Shown: positions 13,501-25,520 of the stretch, one piece after another | How the letters are laid out: the number at the start of each line of letters is the position of its first letter | Numbering within the stretch: position 1 is the first letter of the stretch | Assembly: GCA_038380795.1 (NCBI GenBank) | Contig: CM076268.1 | Span: 21,741,001-21,805,000 of the forward strand | Direction of reading: 5' to 3' | Source: Pyrocephalus nanus | Taxonomy: Eukaryota; Chordata; Aves; Passeriformes; Tyrannidae | Length of the DNA stretch: 64,000 nt | Made by a program: the position numbers and the translations under genes | The notes under the pieces: generated by a model | Databases searched by the model: none | What the model was told of the DNA's origin: nothing | What the model saw: only the letters and a program-made list of their open reading frames with translations

Positions 13501-15525
13501 AGTAAGTAGTGACAGGTTTTATTTGGTTGGGGTTTTTTGCCCCCTTCTAAATAACTGTGGAGGTAAAACTGTGGTTAAATAAATAGTAATTCCACAAAGA
13601 ATATGGAAACTTTGAAAAGCTCAAGTATATGTATTATTTCTGTATCCTCTGTATTCAGTTGAAGCTGAAGTAGTTTGATTTCTGGTGGAGGAAAAGCACA
13701 CGGTGTTATTTTTAGTGGAGAATGTCTGTGACTTTATGTGAGTACATTCGTTAATGTGGAAAATGATCTCCATTTACAAAATGGATTACATATTAGCATA
13801 TCGGCCTATGACAGATACATTTTTTGAACAAATGACCTGATTTCATTTTAAGTGAGATGGCAAGTGTCATAGGTAGAGTTAGTGTCCTTTCACTTCTGAA
13901 AGATGTTCCTTTTAGAATTTCTTGGTAGCTCTTTGCTTTTTATCTGATACCTAAGTATTTGCTCTCAGTAAAATGCTTATTAAGACATGACAAATGGAGA
14001 TACTGGGGAGGTGTAGCAGCGTTATGAAGAGACTGGTTAAACCCTTTCTCTTGAAAGAAAAAAGAGCCTGATACTGTTCATTACAGAAAACATTGATTTG
14101 GAAGTAATTTAGGACCATAACAGTTAAAATTTGTGGCTTAAAGACTAATAGGATGGTGTGAGGAAAAACTGGGCAATTAAAGAAGTGACCTGAATCTGTT
14201 ATTGAACAGTGTGTTTCAGTCCAATCTTCTTGCTGTAAGAGTCAAATGTGAGCCCTGCATTTGGAAGGAGAATGTGGATGAACCGCATTGTATCCTGATT
14301 AGAAGTGTCTACATGAAGGATTTTGCAGCAAAGGGGATATATGTGTGCAAATCAGCATGACACCATGGCAAATAACCTAAGGCAGTCTCTGCATGTGTGT
14401 ACAGGAAAAATGAGTCAGTAAGTGTTTGAACGCAGCCAGCACTAATGAGCTTGAGAATGTGTCTGGGATCGATGCTTGCATTTTAAATGGATGCTAAAAA
14501 TATGAGTTTCAGAAAGTATCATCAGAAAATACTGTAAGGAATAGAGAAGGTATATTTTATCTGTTTATTATAAACAAAAATCAATTTGCAAGATAGCTGA
14601 GTGTAGTTGGTTGGTGACCAGAATCTTTCCTCAGGGGGAATAATTTACGGTTCTGCAGTTGACTGGAGGAAGGATCAAAAACAGAGGGCAAAGGGACAGT
14701 GGGCACTTTCTGCAGTGTGAGCAGTTAGCTGTTTGCGGTTATCCACTGGACACTTGACTTTTAGCTTACATTATGAATGACTGTTTTACAAACCAATCAA
14801 GCAGAAAACCCCACGAAATACAAGGGAAAAAAGCAATCCTCACAGAACACCACAGCAATTTAATTTGGGGAATATGTTGAGGTGGTAGAAGATTTTGCTC
14901 TTAGGTGGAACAAAAGTGAGGTCATTTCTTAAAGGTTTTCTGAAGTGAGTGACAGTGCAGCCTGCAGCATGGCTGGCAGTAGCCTGTGCTGGCAGAGACT
15001 GCCTGCCTTTTTCCCTCTGATCAGGCAGTGTAGGCAGCCTATTCTGTTAAATCACCTTATAGGTTGAGCTAGCAAAGAAAGCTTCTTTCTCTCAAGAACT
15101 CACATTCATCAGAAGTTGCCTGTATGCACTGCAGAAGTTTTCCTAAATGGCCTGTTTTTAAAATATATTTTTTTCTACGGAATTATTTTAGTATTTATTA
15201 TAATAGTTTTATTTGGTATAGGGAGGAACATTACAGACAGATTGACTGCTTATACTGTGTTGTTTTGTCAGATCCAAATTATAAGGTCAGTGTACAGTTT
15301 ATGGTATTAGGTGCAGTAATTTTGGATAGTCAGATGAAGTATTCTGTTTGAAGTATCCAGAGTTTGAAGCCATGGTACAAACCAAAATTTTGTGTGATGT
15401 TAAGTTTACTTTGAAAAACATGTAATAATATTTTTAGAAAACTTTAAAGCTGTCTTTGCAATACCTGAGGTATCTGAATCAACAAATGTTACATAGTTAA
15501 ATAACTTAAAACTATAAAACTACAT

Positions 15526-15563
15526 TTTATTTCATTTCTTTTTTTTTTTTTTTTTCTCCTAAG
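15526..15563 (+). other. ADK: 3' splice site of the 54-nt ADK exon
   Basis: A pyrimidine tract with 17 consecutive T (15539-15555) followed by CTCCTAAG. The AG at 15562-15563 is the only one that gives the correct ADK phase. Possible branch-point adenines lie in the A-rich stretch near 15500-15520 (ataactta and aactata contexts), but none is an unambiguous consensus. Confidence 0.9.
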
Positions 15564-15617
15564 GTATGGCCTGAAGCCGAATGACCAAATTTTGGCAGAG
15601 GAGAAGCACAAAGAACT
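15564..15617 (+). CDS. ADK: Adenosine kinase, internal coding exon (lid-domain segment, 54 nt)
   Basis: Partial CDS: one internal exon of adenosine kinase, the PfkB-family enzyme that phosphorylates adenosine to AMP using ATP in cytosol and nucleus. The first base G completes a Lys codon begun in the previous exon. The following 17 codons read YGLKPNDQILAEEKHKE, and the last two bases CT start a Leu codon. This matches human ADK short-isoform residues about 31-48, with Gly for Ser at 32 and Glu for Asp at 43 (comparison from memory). The segment lies in the small lid domain that closes over adenosine. The acceptor is a long T tract ending in CTCCTAAG and the donor is GTAAGC. The length is a multiple of 3 and the phase is 2 in and 2 out, so skipping it would keep the frame. 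No start or stop codon is expected here. The exon is short and has no disruption. Confidence 0.96.
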
Positions 15618-15623
15618 GTAAGC
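15618..15623 (+). other. ADK: 5' splice site after the 54-nt ADK exon
   Basis: GTAAGC follows GAACT. It is a near-consensus U2-type donor (A at +3, A at +4, G at +5), and the exon bases before it break the Leu codon after its second base, which matches the acceptor phase of the exon at 55348. Confidence 0.93.
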
Positions 15624-17072
15624 TCTTTTATGGTGATATACATGCATGTTATATATTTACTTTTTTATGTACAAACATATCTTATTGTTAAATACCTGAA
15701 GCAAACATTTTGTGTTTTTATAAATACCTTCTGCTCTTGATTCTTGTCTGCTGCAAATTGCACAACTTATCTGAAAACTAATTGTTGTAAAAGAGATTTA
15801 AAAATCTTTTTGCATTAATTTGTTTTAAACTTTTTTTGTTAACTGCAGTTGGTACACATGCAATTTAAATGGCCGTGTTCCTCCTAGCTCATATTTTATG
15901 TATGACAGTGATTACATTAACAGCTCCTGCCTGCCTGCAGTATGTCTGTGTAGAAGTGAAATGTTTGTTTCTGTTTGATAGAAATAAAAAGGAAGGGTTT
16001 TTGTTTTCAGGTTGATGTTGACTCATTATTTTAATATACTTATTCGTGTGATGTGATATGGCCATTCTCACCTTCACAAATTCTCATTAACACTGTTGGA
16101 TTGTGGTGTGGAAGAGGAACCAACGTCACCAGGAAGAGGCACCTGTCATTTATACTGAAATTTTGCTTGTTTTGGCTAATCTAGTTTTGTAGCCTAAAAC
16201 CTCTTATTCCTGGGGATAAAATATTATCCATTGAGTCAATAATTCTTTTGCCTTGAAGGAGAAGCAGCTATAAGGATCCTAATCAAACATGGATTGCAAT
16301 GACATATTCAACTATTTTGCTCCTTCATTAAAGGTGTGTCCAAACCAAAGAAGTTTGAAGTTCAAATTTATTTTGATTTTTATATAGTCTTCCATGTTCA
16401 GGCAAATCAACCTTAATTTTTGCACACTACATGATAAAATATAAAAGCTCTACAACTGAATTGAAAGCCAGTAATGGGTATGTGTATATTTAGAAAATGC
16501 AGAGTAAAAAGACTGGTAGGTATTGTCTGCATATGTCACTTGTGTGTGTAAGCATTCTGGTTATATAAAGGCAATACTATAACACTTTTTATTTCAGAAT
16601 TTAGCTTCAAAATTCTCTTGTTCTCAAAGCTCTCAATTGTATGAAGTAACTGGCTCTTCTATTACTGCTGTTTTAAATTCATGCATGTCACTACTGTTGG
16701 CTGAAGACCTGTACTTGGTGCATGAACTCCAGTTTTCTTCTTGCCCCATTCACTCGTTGTTTTTCATGAGCTGCCTGAAAAATGTTCTTTGTGAATATAC
16801 TCTTTGCTGTTCCTCAAATCTGTGTTATGTTACTGTGGGGTTTTTTTTGAAGATAGTTGGTCTGAAAGACTGTAGAAACTGCTTCACTTGTCACACCTTA
16901 TGTAATTTTATTCAGTATTGTCTCCATGATGACTACTGGAGTGTTTGTTCAAAAGTCTTATTACTAAATTGGATACAGATTTTTAGGATTACTTTCATAT
17001 TTTTTACTTTAGGAATTTGACAGGGAATTTGATCCCTTTTGTGTTAATCTCTATACTGAGAAGCAAAACACC

Positions 17073-17092
17073 TTTTTTTTTTTTTTTTTTTT
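17073..17092 (+). repeat. T20 homopolymer
   Basis: Twenty consecutive T followed by CTGTTTTA. It is the longest mononucleotide run in the window and could be a polypyrimidine-binding site, but no exon follows. Confidence 0.95.
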
Positions 17093-20000
17093 CTGTTTTA
17101 AACTTTAGGCTCTTGCACATAACTGTTTCTATTATTACACTAGCAATATTTTGAATTATTTCATGGTACACCCAAAAGTCTTAAACAGTTTATCCATGTG
17201 TAAGATGAGATAACTGTTTCAGGTGAATTAATATTTATAGCTGTCAGGTTTTCGCATGTTAAAAGTTTAGATGTTTCTCAGTAAGGTCATCAGTTTCAAA
17301 CAGTAAAAATGTATTCTGGTAACAATTTAATTCCTTTGAAAAAGATTTTTTTTTTTCTAAAAGCCCTAACGATTGAATTACTAGCCAAAAAAATACCCAT
17401 GTTCTTTCAGAGGACAGAAAAAGACATTTAACTTAATACATCATGATAATGTACCTGTGACATTAAAACTGCTTGAGCTCCAGGCAAAAGACAGGCAACA
17501 GCAGTTGCCTTTGATCATTAGGTAAGATTGGGTTTACATAGAGCACAATCTCTAATGATAGAGCACTTATGATGAACCCACTAACCCATTTCAGAGGATA
17601 TAAGGTAGAAGTATTAAAAGTACTAGCATGGTGAAGGGTTAAACACAAGTTAAATCACAGCTCTGTATTTTGGACAGTACAAGTTGTACTGTGTACACAA
17701 GCTTTATTTACACAATAGAAACTGATTAAACTGAACCTTTGGATGTGAGGTATTTCATTTGAAGTACTTAAAGCTTCTTTGAACTGTTTAAGTATATTGA
17801 ATATTAGTTGATTGCATATTACTTATTGATATGTTTACAGCATGAGGGTTGAACTCATTTTATTAAATAAGATTTTTATTCAATTTTATTTAATAAAGAA
17901 GCCTTCAGTAAGACTCAGAAAGATGTACATGAATCAGCTGCAACCAAAACCTTCCTTAGGTGTTTTGTTGTTCACGCTGCAGTAGCTCCTGAGATGATTT
18001 ATGTGCTGTTGGGTATAATGGAAGAGTTTGAACACGCTGTTGCCTTTGATCTTGTCATCTTGAATGTCACTGGATACTTGACCGGGGAAAAACTCTCATA
18101 GGTCAGTGTCATGTTGTTTCAGGAGAGACCTTTGGGACTTTTCTAATGTGCTGTGTGCTCTTCTTGTTGGACCATGTGAACGCTGTGGTACAGAACAGAT
18201 TGCACACTGCTGAACTTGGAGCACTTTCAGTCCTTCAGGCTAAATTCTCGGATGTAACTTACAGACGAGATGTTAGATAATGATAATTTTCTGGTATTTA
18301 AATAGGCTTTCATATTTAAAAGATGCTAGTTTTGGGGAAATGTGTGAGACAAGTTACCACTCGGGTAATCGTTACTGAGTGGTTATAAACTTATTTTTAG
18401 GTTCAGTGCCCTTATAACTGAAGTGTTCTCCTGAACACAGCCAAATGTTTTTAAGTCAAATGGAAAGTTATTCTTTACATATTACTGTTCAGTGCCCAAA
18501 TCCTTCTATGTAAAATAATTTATCATTCACTCTTTGAAATGTCAGCAGCTTTTCCATTGTCTTGCCTGGTAGTAAAGATGACATCCTTAGCCATTCTTCA
18601 TCTAGTAATATCACAGTGATTTATCTGGCTGTCAGATGTCCTTCAGTTTCTCAGAGATCACATCTGTAGCAGTTCTTCATAAAAATGTAAATTCTGTTCA
18701 GTAATGAATGTCTGATCTCCAAAGGTAACTGGGCCAGCTATACCTGAATTGGCTTGATCCTTTTGTCCTTGAATCTTAGTTATCTAGAGAGATAAGTACA
18801 GCCACTAAGACTGGAGTTGGTTTACAGGAATGGCACATGCTTAACTTCTATTTTAAGAGCTAAGGTATGAAAGATCTTTTTTTTTTTTCTGCTTACAGTT
18901 CGCTTTGACTGTAGCAGCCTTTTAATTTGTCTTTTCATTTAGTGCCCACTTCTTTTATCTTAAAGGAATTGGTTTGCACTGAAGCTGTAAGTTGGTACAT
19001 ATATGCATTCTGTTCAGAGTTCAGCTGTAAATATCTACTCCCTCAGACTCCAGTCAACTTCTGAATGCATGCCATGGAAGGTAGAGGATACTGTCCTGTT
19101 TCCATGTAAAAGTAGCAGTTTAGTTAAAGCCATCTTAGCTGGAGATCAAGCAAAGCGTGTCTGTGTTGCAGTGAATCTGATGAACAGTTATACTTGTTTT
19201 CACTGGCAAGTTTGTTATTCTGCAGTGAGAATAACAAAAGATGGGGAAACAGTAGTATCTTCAGTTTACACAGATGTTTTACAAGGTAAGTGTGCATTTG
19301 TGGCATGAGAGATTTCCTGGAGATGTTTCCCACCTCCCCAACCCAACTAATTCCCTGTAACTTTGAGGAGAGGGAAAAAAAATACATCCACCAAGACTGC
19401 TGAGGAAACTTGGACATAATAAGGTTGGTGAGGACTTAATGTTGCATATATTTTTTTCTCCTTCTGAGAACAATAAATAAACATGAACTCTGAGAAAAAT
19501 GGAACTATTTCTCCTGACCCTTTGTATGGTTCTTTTACAAGCATTGTTCCTATTTAATTTTTTCCAATTGTACTGATTTGCTTTAACTGAAGGTCATCTT
19601 AACCAAGTATGGACTTCTCTGTGTGTGTGTGGGCTGTTGCCTGGGCTGATTTTATTTTTTACTGTGGTTCCACATCCGAAGTTTTTTGGAGAATAAATTT
19701 AAGCTAGCTGCAGCAAGCAATGGGGTGTGATCTAAGTTGTCTTGATATTAAAGTAAGAACGTTCTATTTGTTTGTTTACCTGATACCCAAGACAAAGTCC
19801 ATCTTCACTGTGTAGAATAATGTTGGCAGAGGTGTTGGGATTTTTTACTAATATTCTCTTTTAGTAAAGTGTGGGCTGCTAGCAAAATGTTGGTAGTTTG
19901 ACTAGCTTGTATGAATAGGCGACTAAAATATATTCTTTGTGAGTTTTAAAAGCATTGTTTGGAGTTTAGTGGTACCACTGAGTCTGTAAGCAATGCTTCA

Positions 20001-20915
20001 AGACACTTGTTTTAGTGTAGCTTTGACTGCTGGTTGTACAACTTTATAAACTGTTTTGTTTAAGCAGTTTGGACCGTGATGCAATGCCTTTTTGGAAGTT
20101 AGTTGAAGGAGAAGATAGGAAATGTGGCACCTGCATTGTGTTTCTGATTTTATAAGGCGTCTTTTTACAGAAAGAAAGGCTGTGAAGAGAGAAAGACGAC
20201 AAATATAAGCTTTCTTTCTCTTCACTCAGCTTTTTGATGTTTTGATCAGAAGGAAGAGTGGAAGTGTTGCTCTGCTGCAAGTTAACTGAGAGGGATTTAT
20301 TAAAGTATTTCATTCTTAGCTGCCTAGTTGCTATTTTTCATCGTGAAATTGAACAAGGGAGAGAGGGACTCGAACTTGAGAACAGCTGTTTGGGTGACTA
20401 ATGGAGTTTTGAGTTACCTGTAACATCTGGCTGGGAGTGGGGTGGTGGTGTGGGGGTGCTTTGTGTGTGTATTGTCTGGTTCTGCTCAGTCAATATATAC
20501 GTGAGTATTGAAGGGTCAATCTTGGAGTCATAGTAGGGGTGTTTGGGGATTAGAAAAGGGCCTCTGTGATGCTTGAGAAAGAGTAGAGAAATCTATAGAA
20601 GGGTTTTAGAAGTAGTCCGGGTATGTTAGAGAGAGCTCGAGGATGTGAGAGGGATTAGAACCTCTTTAAGGGAATGCTGCAGTGGAGTTTTCTTGTGTTT
20701 GGGGGCAGGGAGATTACCCTGTGTCAGTCTCTGTCTGTCACAATACTTTAATACAAAAGCTGAGGGACTCAACCCCAAGCCCAGTTACCCCACTGCTGCA
20801 ACCATGTGCTGTTGATAGTTCAGCTCGCAGTGAGAGAGCCAGGAATGCTGGGGTCCCAAAGGGGTGCAGGTGTCCGTCTAACGCTGGTGGAAACAGCCAG
20901 GCTGAGTATTTTGTG

Positions 20916-20929
20916 CCACTAGAGGGCGA
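20916..20929 (+). promoter_or_regulatory. Candidate CTCF binding site
   Basis: CCACTAGAGGGCGA fits the vertebrate CTCF core consensus CCASYAGRKGGCRV at every position. It sits in a GC-richer patch (about 20690-20945) of an otherwise AT-rich intron. The motif is in + orientation. Occupancy cannot be judged from sequence. Confidence 0.55.
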
Positions 20930-21075
20930 AGTTTATCTTCGGTAACACCTGGACAAATCCTTCCGTATGTGTTGGTTTTAAGGTTTGGTGTCTTAGTGGT
21001 GTGTAGTCTCTCCAAAATACTTTTGGCCTTTATCCACTCTGTTCCCCCCAAATCTAAAAAAGAGGGTAGAAAAAT

Positions 21076-21088
21076 GGGGGGGGGGGGG
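21076..21088 (+). repeat. G13 homopolymer
   Basis: Thirteen consecutive G on the ADK sense strand, flanked by AAAAAT and AAGAG. Long G runs are rare in vertebrate introns and are length-unstable. Confidence 0.95.
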
Positions 21089-21873
21089 AAGAGAAATACC
21101 AATTTTCTGTTGGCCTACTCAACATATTCTGAGAATATAAATTATTTATATGGTTGAGGTGATACATGAACCTGTCACAGATACCTTTTTAAGGTGTTGA
21201 ATTACTTTATATCATATACATCACTTGTAATTACATTTTAATAGATTAATATATATTATGAAACGTGATTTGGCAGTGAATTACTGTGGAAAACTGCTAT
21301 GACAATAACGAGGTGCCCAGCTTCATAAAAAAATTTGCCAACATTCATCTTTACACAATTTTATTTTAGATTTCTTCCTCATTTTTTTTGAGATCAGTAT
21401 CAGACTGACCTGTTTCCTGGTGTATAGTTTTGTATGAAAACTTCAATAAAAATTGTTACTGTGGAATTGGTACTTACTTTTACAAAATTAACTATTTTTA
21501 TAATTGCTACAAAGGAAAACTCTCAAACTTCTCTTTTTATTGAATAAATAATCAGTCTCTTAAATTGCCACCTTCTCCTAAAGCAAATAAAATTCTGTTG
21601 TATATTGACACTGATTGTTCCATGAAATGTAATCAATCACTTCTCTAATTCAACTTCCATTACATGCTTGGCAATTCTCTAGAGTAAGAATCTGGATTAT
21701 GTGGTGTAGATATTTAAAAAACATGTACATGTAATGAACGAGCTTGATGGTTGGGAAGAACTCTGTGCTGATCTGGGATGTTTTAATCCCGTTCCTTGGG
21801 TGATTGGCTCCCTCTGTAGAAACTACTTCAAATTGCACTTTCATTTCTCCAGAATTGTTTTATCACTTCTGTG

Positions 21874-21914
21874 AGATATATATAGATATAGATATATAGA
21901 TATATATATATATA
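21874..21914. repeat. AT/GATA-type microsatellite
   Basis: About 41 bases of alternating AT with interspersed GATATA units: imperfect TA dinucleotide mixed with GATATA hexamers. Confidence 0.9.
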
Positions 21915-24900
21915 AAAGCTTGATTCAGATATACTAAAAGAATGATTTATGGTTAGCTACAGAATTCCTAATAAAGATTCCTCTCTCTGTATTTTTCCTT
22001 TATTTTTCTGCCTGCCCACCCTTTACCCATTCTTTTGAATGCAAATCAGCATTACAGAAATCAGGTAATGAAATTCTCAGTAACAGACAATCCTGCATAA
22101 CATTTCTAGAAATTAAGGTTCTAGATTAGAGCAGAAATACTTTTTCCTTCTTGATGGAGCAGTCTTTACATTTGCATAAATTTAAAATGAAAAATTGTGT
22201 TAGTTATATTGTATAATTTCATTTTGCATCCTGCTGTTGAAAATATGAAATAAATAATACACACATTAAACATATGAGTGGTAAACATATTGAATCAGTA
22301 TTTTAAAGTTGTGCTTATATATCAGTACAGTATTTTAATTGAGCCTCCTGACTCTGTTCATGTTACTTTGTATGAGTAGTATATTAAAGCACAACTTTGC
22401 TTTGTAGCCTTATAGTCTCTGTTAGAATATTCTTTATTGTTAAGCAGCTCTTGGAAATTAGTGTCGGTTCATTCTTGTATGGCACAGTGATTATTTGATG
22501 TAAAACAGAAGAAAACTTCAGATAATCGCTATGGTTGGCAGATAAAAACAAGGCTTGTGTTCCTCCAGAGAGCTTGGTTTTGTAGCCTGAGATGCTTATC
22601 TGAGACTATTGTGTGATACAACACTTCCATGATAGTGGGAAAGAGGAGAGCTGGAGGGGAAGGAGAAGGATGGATGTGAAAGCTAATGGAGAATCCAAAA
22701 TATTTTATATATGTCACACATGAAAATCTAAAAACAAAGGGTGTAAAAACAGCTGCTAAATTACTGAAACCCAATTTGCTTAAATCAAGCTGTGGAAGTT
22801 CCCAGTGTAAGATGCATTGTTCTTCTGTAGTCTTGCTCTCAGTCTCATATATTGATTTTTCTTCTCTTACCTTCAGTAGAGGTTTTTCAAGTACTTGTGT
22901 CATTTGCTGTGATTACCATCGCCAGTTGAAATCTCGGAGTCAAGTGTTCAAGTGTTCTAAACTCCTGTGAAGCGTTTCAGTGTGGCCCTCACCCAGTGTT
23001 CATAGGAAAGGTGTCACAAACAGCACAGAACTCTTACACCCTCTTGTCTCCCTGGGGTTCATTTTCGATCAATGCAGTTTGGGTGGTCATTAAAACATGA
23101 CTGTCCAGAATGAGACTCTGCCCTTACCAGTTGTCTTAGTTTACAACAAATTCAAACATGGTGTGAAACAATAGTATTAACCGTGTTTTAACCTCACTGA
23201 CCCCTAGTACGCACTGAGTGTGGTGCTAGTACAGTAGTCATAAGACTGTGGGCAAGCAATGACGTATTTGAAGACTGGGTTTTGAATAGGCAGCCTGAGT
23301 TTTCCACAGAGCTGCGTGTTTCTGTTGCTGTAGTGTATTCTTTCAGATAGAGAATGGGGTAAGTAAATAGAATAAGGTGCAGTTGTATGCTGCAGAGCAC
23401 CCAAAATCTTCTGGGATCGCTGCTTTTTAGTTAGGGTAGCTGGAAAGGTTCCTGCATTTTTATTGCACAGAAGTGCACAGTTTAGAATTGCACAAGATCT
23501 GTCTTGGGAGTGTTGTGTGTTATGTGATGTAGCGGTAACTTGACATTTTGCTAAAATTTATAGATGATCAGTTGTTCATTTTAATAGTTTAAAAGATACA
23601 TGGTCTGTCTTTGGGTCTCAGAAAGAGAATGCACTAAAGATACTGCTGTGGGGTGGTTTTGAGCTGTCAGAGTAATTACTTCAAGCTACAAGATACACTG
23701 CAAGAGCTGCATATTCTGAGAGAGAGAATGAGAGTTTCACTTAACAGGGGATTTTCATTCCATTCTTTTCCTGTATTTCTCAGATGTAGTTAGCTCACAG
23801 TCCTCTGGAGATATCACTAGAATCAGAATAAAAGCTAATACCTGCCCAGGCATTTAATGAAATTACATTAATTGAGTATAATGTAGGAGAAGGAGAACCT
23901 TCAGATAATCTTCTGTTGGCAGATCCTGTTTTAATTCTGGTTTTGTTGCTATTTTAATGACATGACAGCAAAGCTGTTGCAGTTGAGGTGCTGTTTGAAA
24001 GCCCCAGCACAGGGACAGCACAGGGTGTGCCAGGGGGTGGTGCTTTGTGCAGGAGCCAGGTCGGTGGCAGCTCATTGATGCCTACAGGAAACGGTGTGAA
24101 GTGTCCAAAGCTTGTAACCACTTGAAAGTACTTAGCAGTGCACTGTTATCTTGTTTAAATAGCATAAATATTTAAAATAAAATAATAATTTAAATAATAT
24201 TTTAAATATATTTTTGTTTAAAAGCTTGATGTGAGGCTTACCACTTTCCTCAGGGCTATTTAAAAAATGAAGAAGTGTGTATTTCATGTGTGTGTACAGT
24301 TTGAGCTTGAGAAACACATGAGCAGACCACAAACATCTTTCAGGTTCAGACTGTTATGTTAAGAGATTATAATAGCTGAAGTTGCAAAGTCCAGAGTTAT
24401 AGTTTTATTATCTCTTCTCTAAACTCAGTTTTGTTTCATGTTTTGTTTTCTTGGTTTTATTTTTTAACATGTTGCTAATTATCTAAATCAATAATCTGGC
24501 CAATGCCAAAGATAGTAAAAATAGTCATTATTTAGTATTTACTAGTTTTTTTGATAGTCCTGAGACTAGATGGAGAATTCAAACTTTAAATACTTTTGCA
24601 TTTTAATGAAGAAAACCTACTCTTACAGAATATACACAATAACTGAATTTTCAAACACAAACATATTTCATTTGATTTTTGAAAAGCTTACAGCTTTTGT
24701 GAACTCTTAGGACTTTAAAAATAGAACTTATTGCTTGGTGGCACCTGTGTATGCGTGTTCTGTTTTAATTAATAAAGTATGTGTATTTATTGTGTATTGT
24801 TTCTTAATAATTCCATCAGAGACATATAGAGTCATATATAGTCAGCATATAATGCCACAGTTGTTCCTGAATGATCAGGTAATGAGCTGTATTGTAGCAC

Positions 24901-25396
24901 AGTGCATGTTCTCTGACATTTGTGTGCTTTTCAAGGAATAACGTGGTATATATTTTTCCTGTGCTAGGACTTCAATTTTCTCATTTAAAATCTTTTTTTT
25001 TTTTTTAGTGAGGCTATTTAGAATGGAATTGCCAGAGAAATTCAGCTGATGTCCTGCTTGTTAAGCTATTGTAAAAAAAGGCAGAATCACATCAGATATT
25101 CCATTTCCAAAACAGTTAATGCGATCTCTCTCTTCCCCAGTTTAAAAGTATCCTCATCTTGAGATGTAAGCACCACAACTAAAACATAAAATAAGCTGTA
25201 TAGTTTATCAGCAACTGAAAGAATAGATAAGTCTCAGTTGTTCATTCAGTCTTTTCTCAGTTAAGCCTAACCCCAAGAGTACCAATTAGTGCTCAGTATA
25301 GTGAATTCTGCTATTTTAAAGGTGATCATCTATCAGTGCAGATTAAATGGTTTGTGTGAAAATAATTTAGTGCCTGTCCATTAATTGCCTTTCCTT

Positions 25397-25520
25397 TCAT
25401 AGATACGTAGAATGAGACCTCAAGAGATCATTTAGTTTCATTCCCCTAATCCAGCCAGAGATGCATCTCTGTCATTCCTGGCAGATATTTCTGTAGCTTC
25501 CTCTAAAGGTGTGTTGCTTC
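25397..25520 (-). mobile_element. Old CR1-like 3' tail fragment
   Basis: TTCATAGATACGTAGAAT is a degraded octamer pair, followed by GAGACCTCAAGAGATCATTT and TTCATTCCCCTAATCC, resembling the reverse complement of a CR1 3'-UTR (GAAGRGACCT..RGATCATCTAGTCCAACCCC). It is more diverged than the copy at 5141. The right end is uncertain because similarity fades after about 25470. Confidence 0.65.

Larger units (their letters stand above)
1..15563 (+). other. ADK: ADK intron, 3' portion (5' end lies outside the window)
   Basis: No coding exon was found in these 15.6 kb. Contents seen: an LTR-like piece near 2036-2125; a short CR1 tail at 5141-5212; two head-to-tail duplications (8213-8244 and 10499-10536); a slightly GC-richer patch at about 12300-12500 that I cannot assign; and scattered T tracts. 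The stretches 1-1830, 2300-5140, 5213-8210, 8250-10490, 10540-12300 and 12500-15520 look like plain AT-rich intron with nothing I recognise. The longest open frames, including 150 codons on the minus strand at 1840-2292, show no known protein domain. Confidence 0.85.

Noticed and set aside
16637..17020. 127-codon + strand open frame with many Cys, Leu and Phe
   Set aside because: Its composition is that expected from T-rich intron DNA; no signal peptide plus domain pattern or exon signals are consistent with a gene.
18899..19285. 387-nt exon from the acceptor at 18898 to the donor at 19286
   Set aside because: It meets a TGA within three codons in the ADK phase, so it could only act as a poison exon; there is no further support.
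20366..20380. GGGACTCGAACTT as the T-arm of a minus-strand tRNA
   Set aside because: No acceptor, D-arm or anticodon stem can be built around it.
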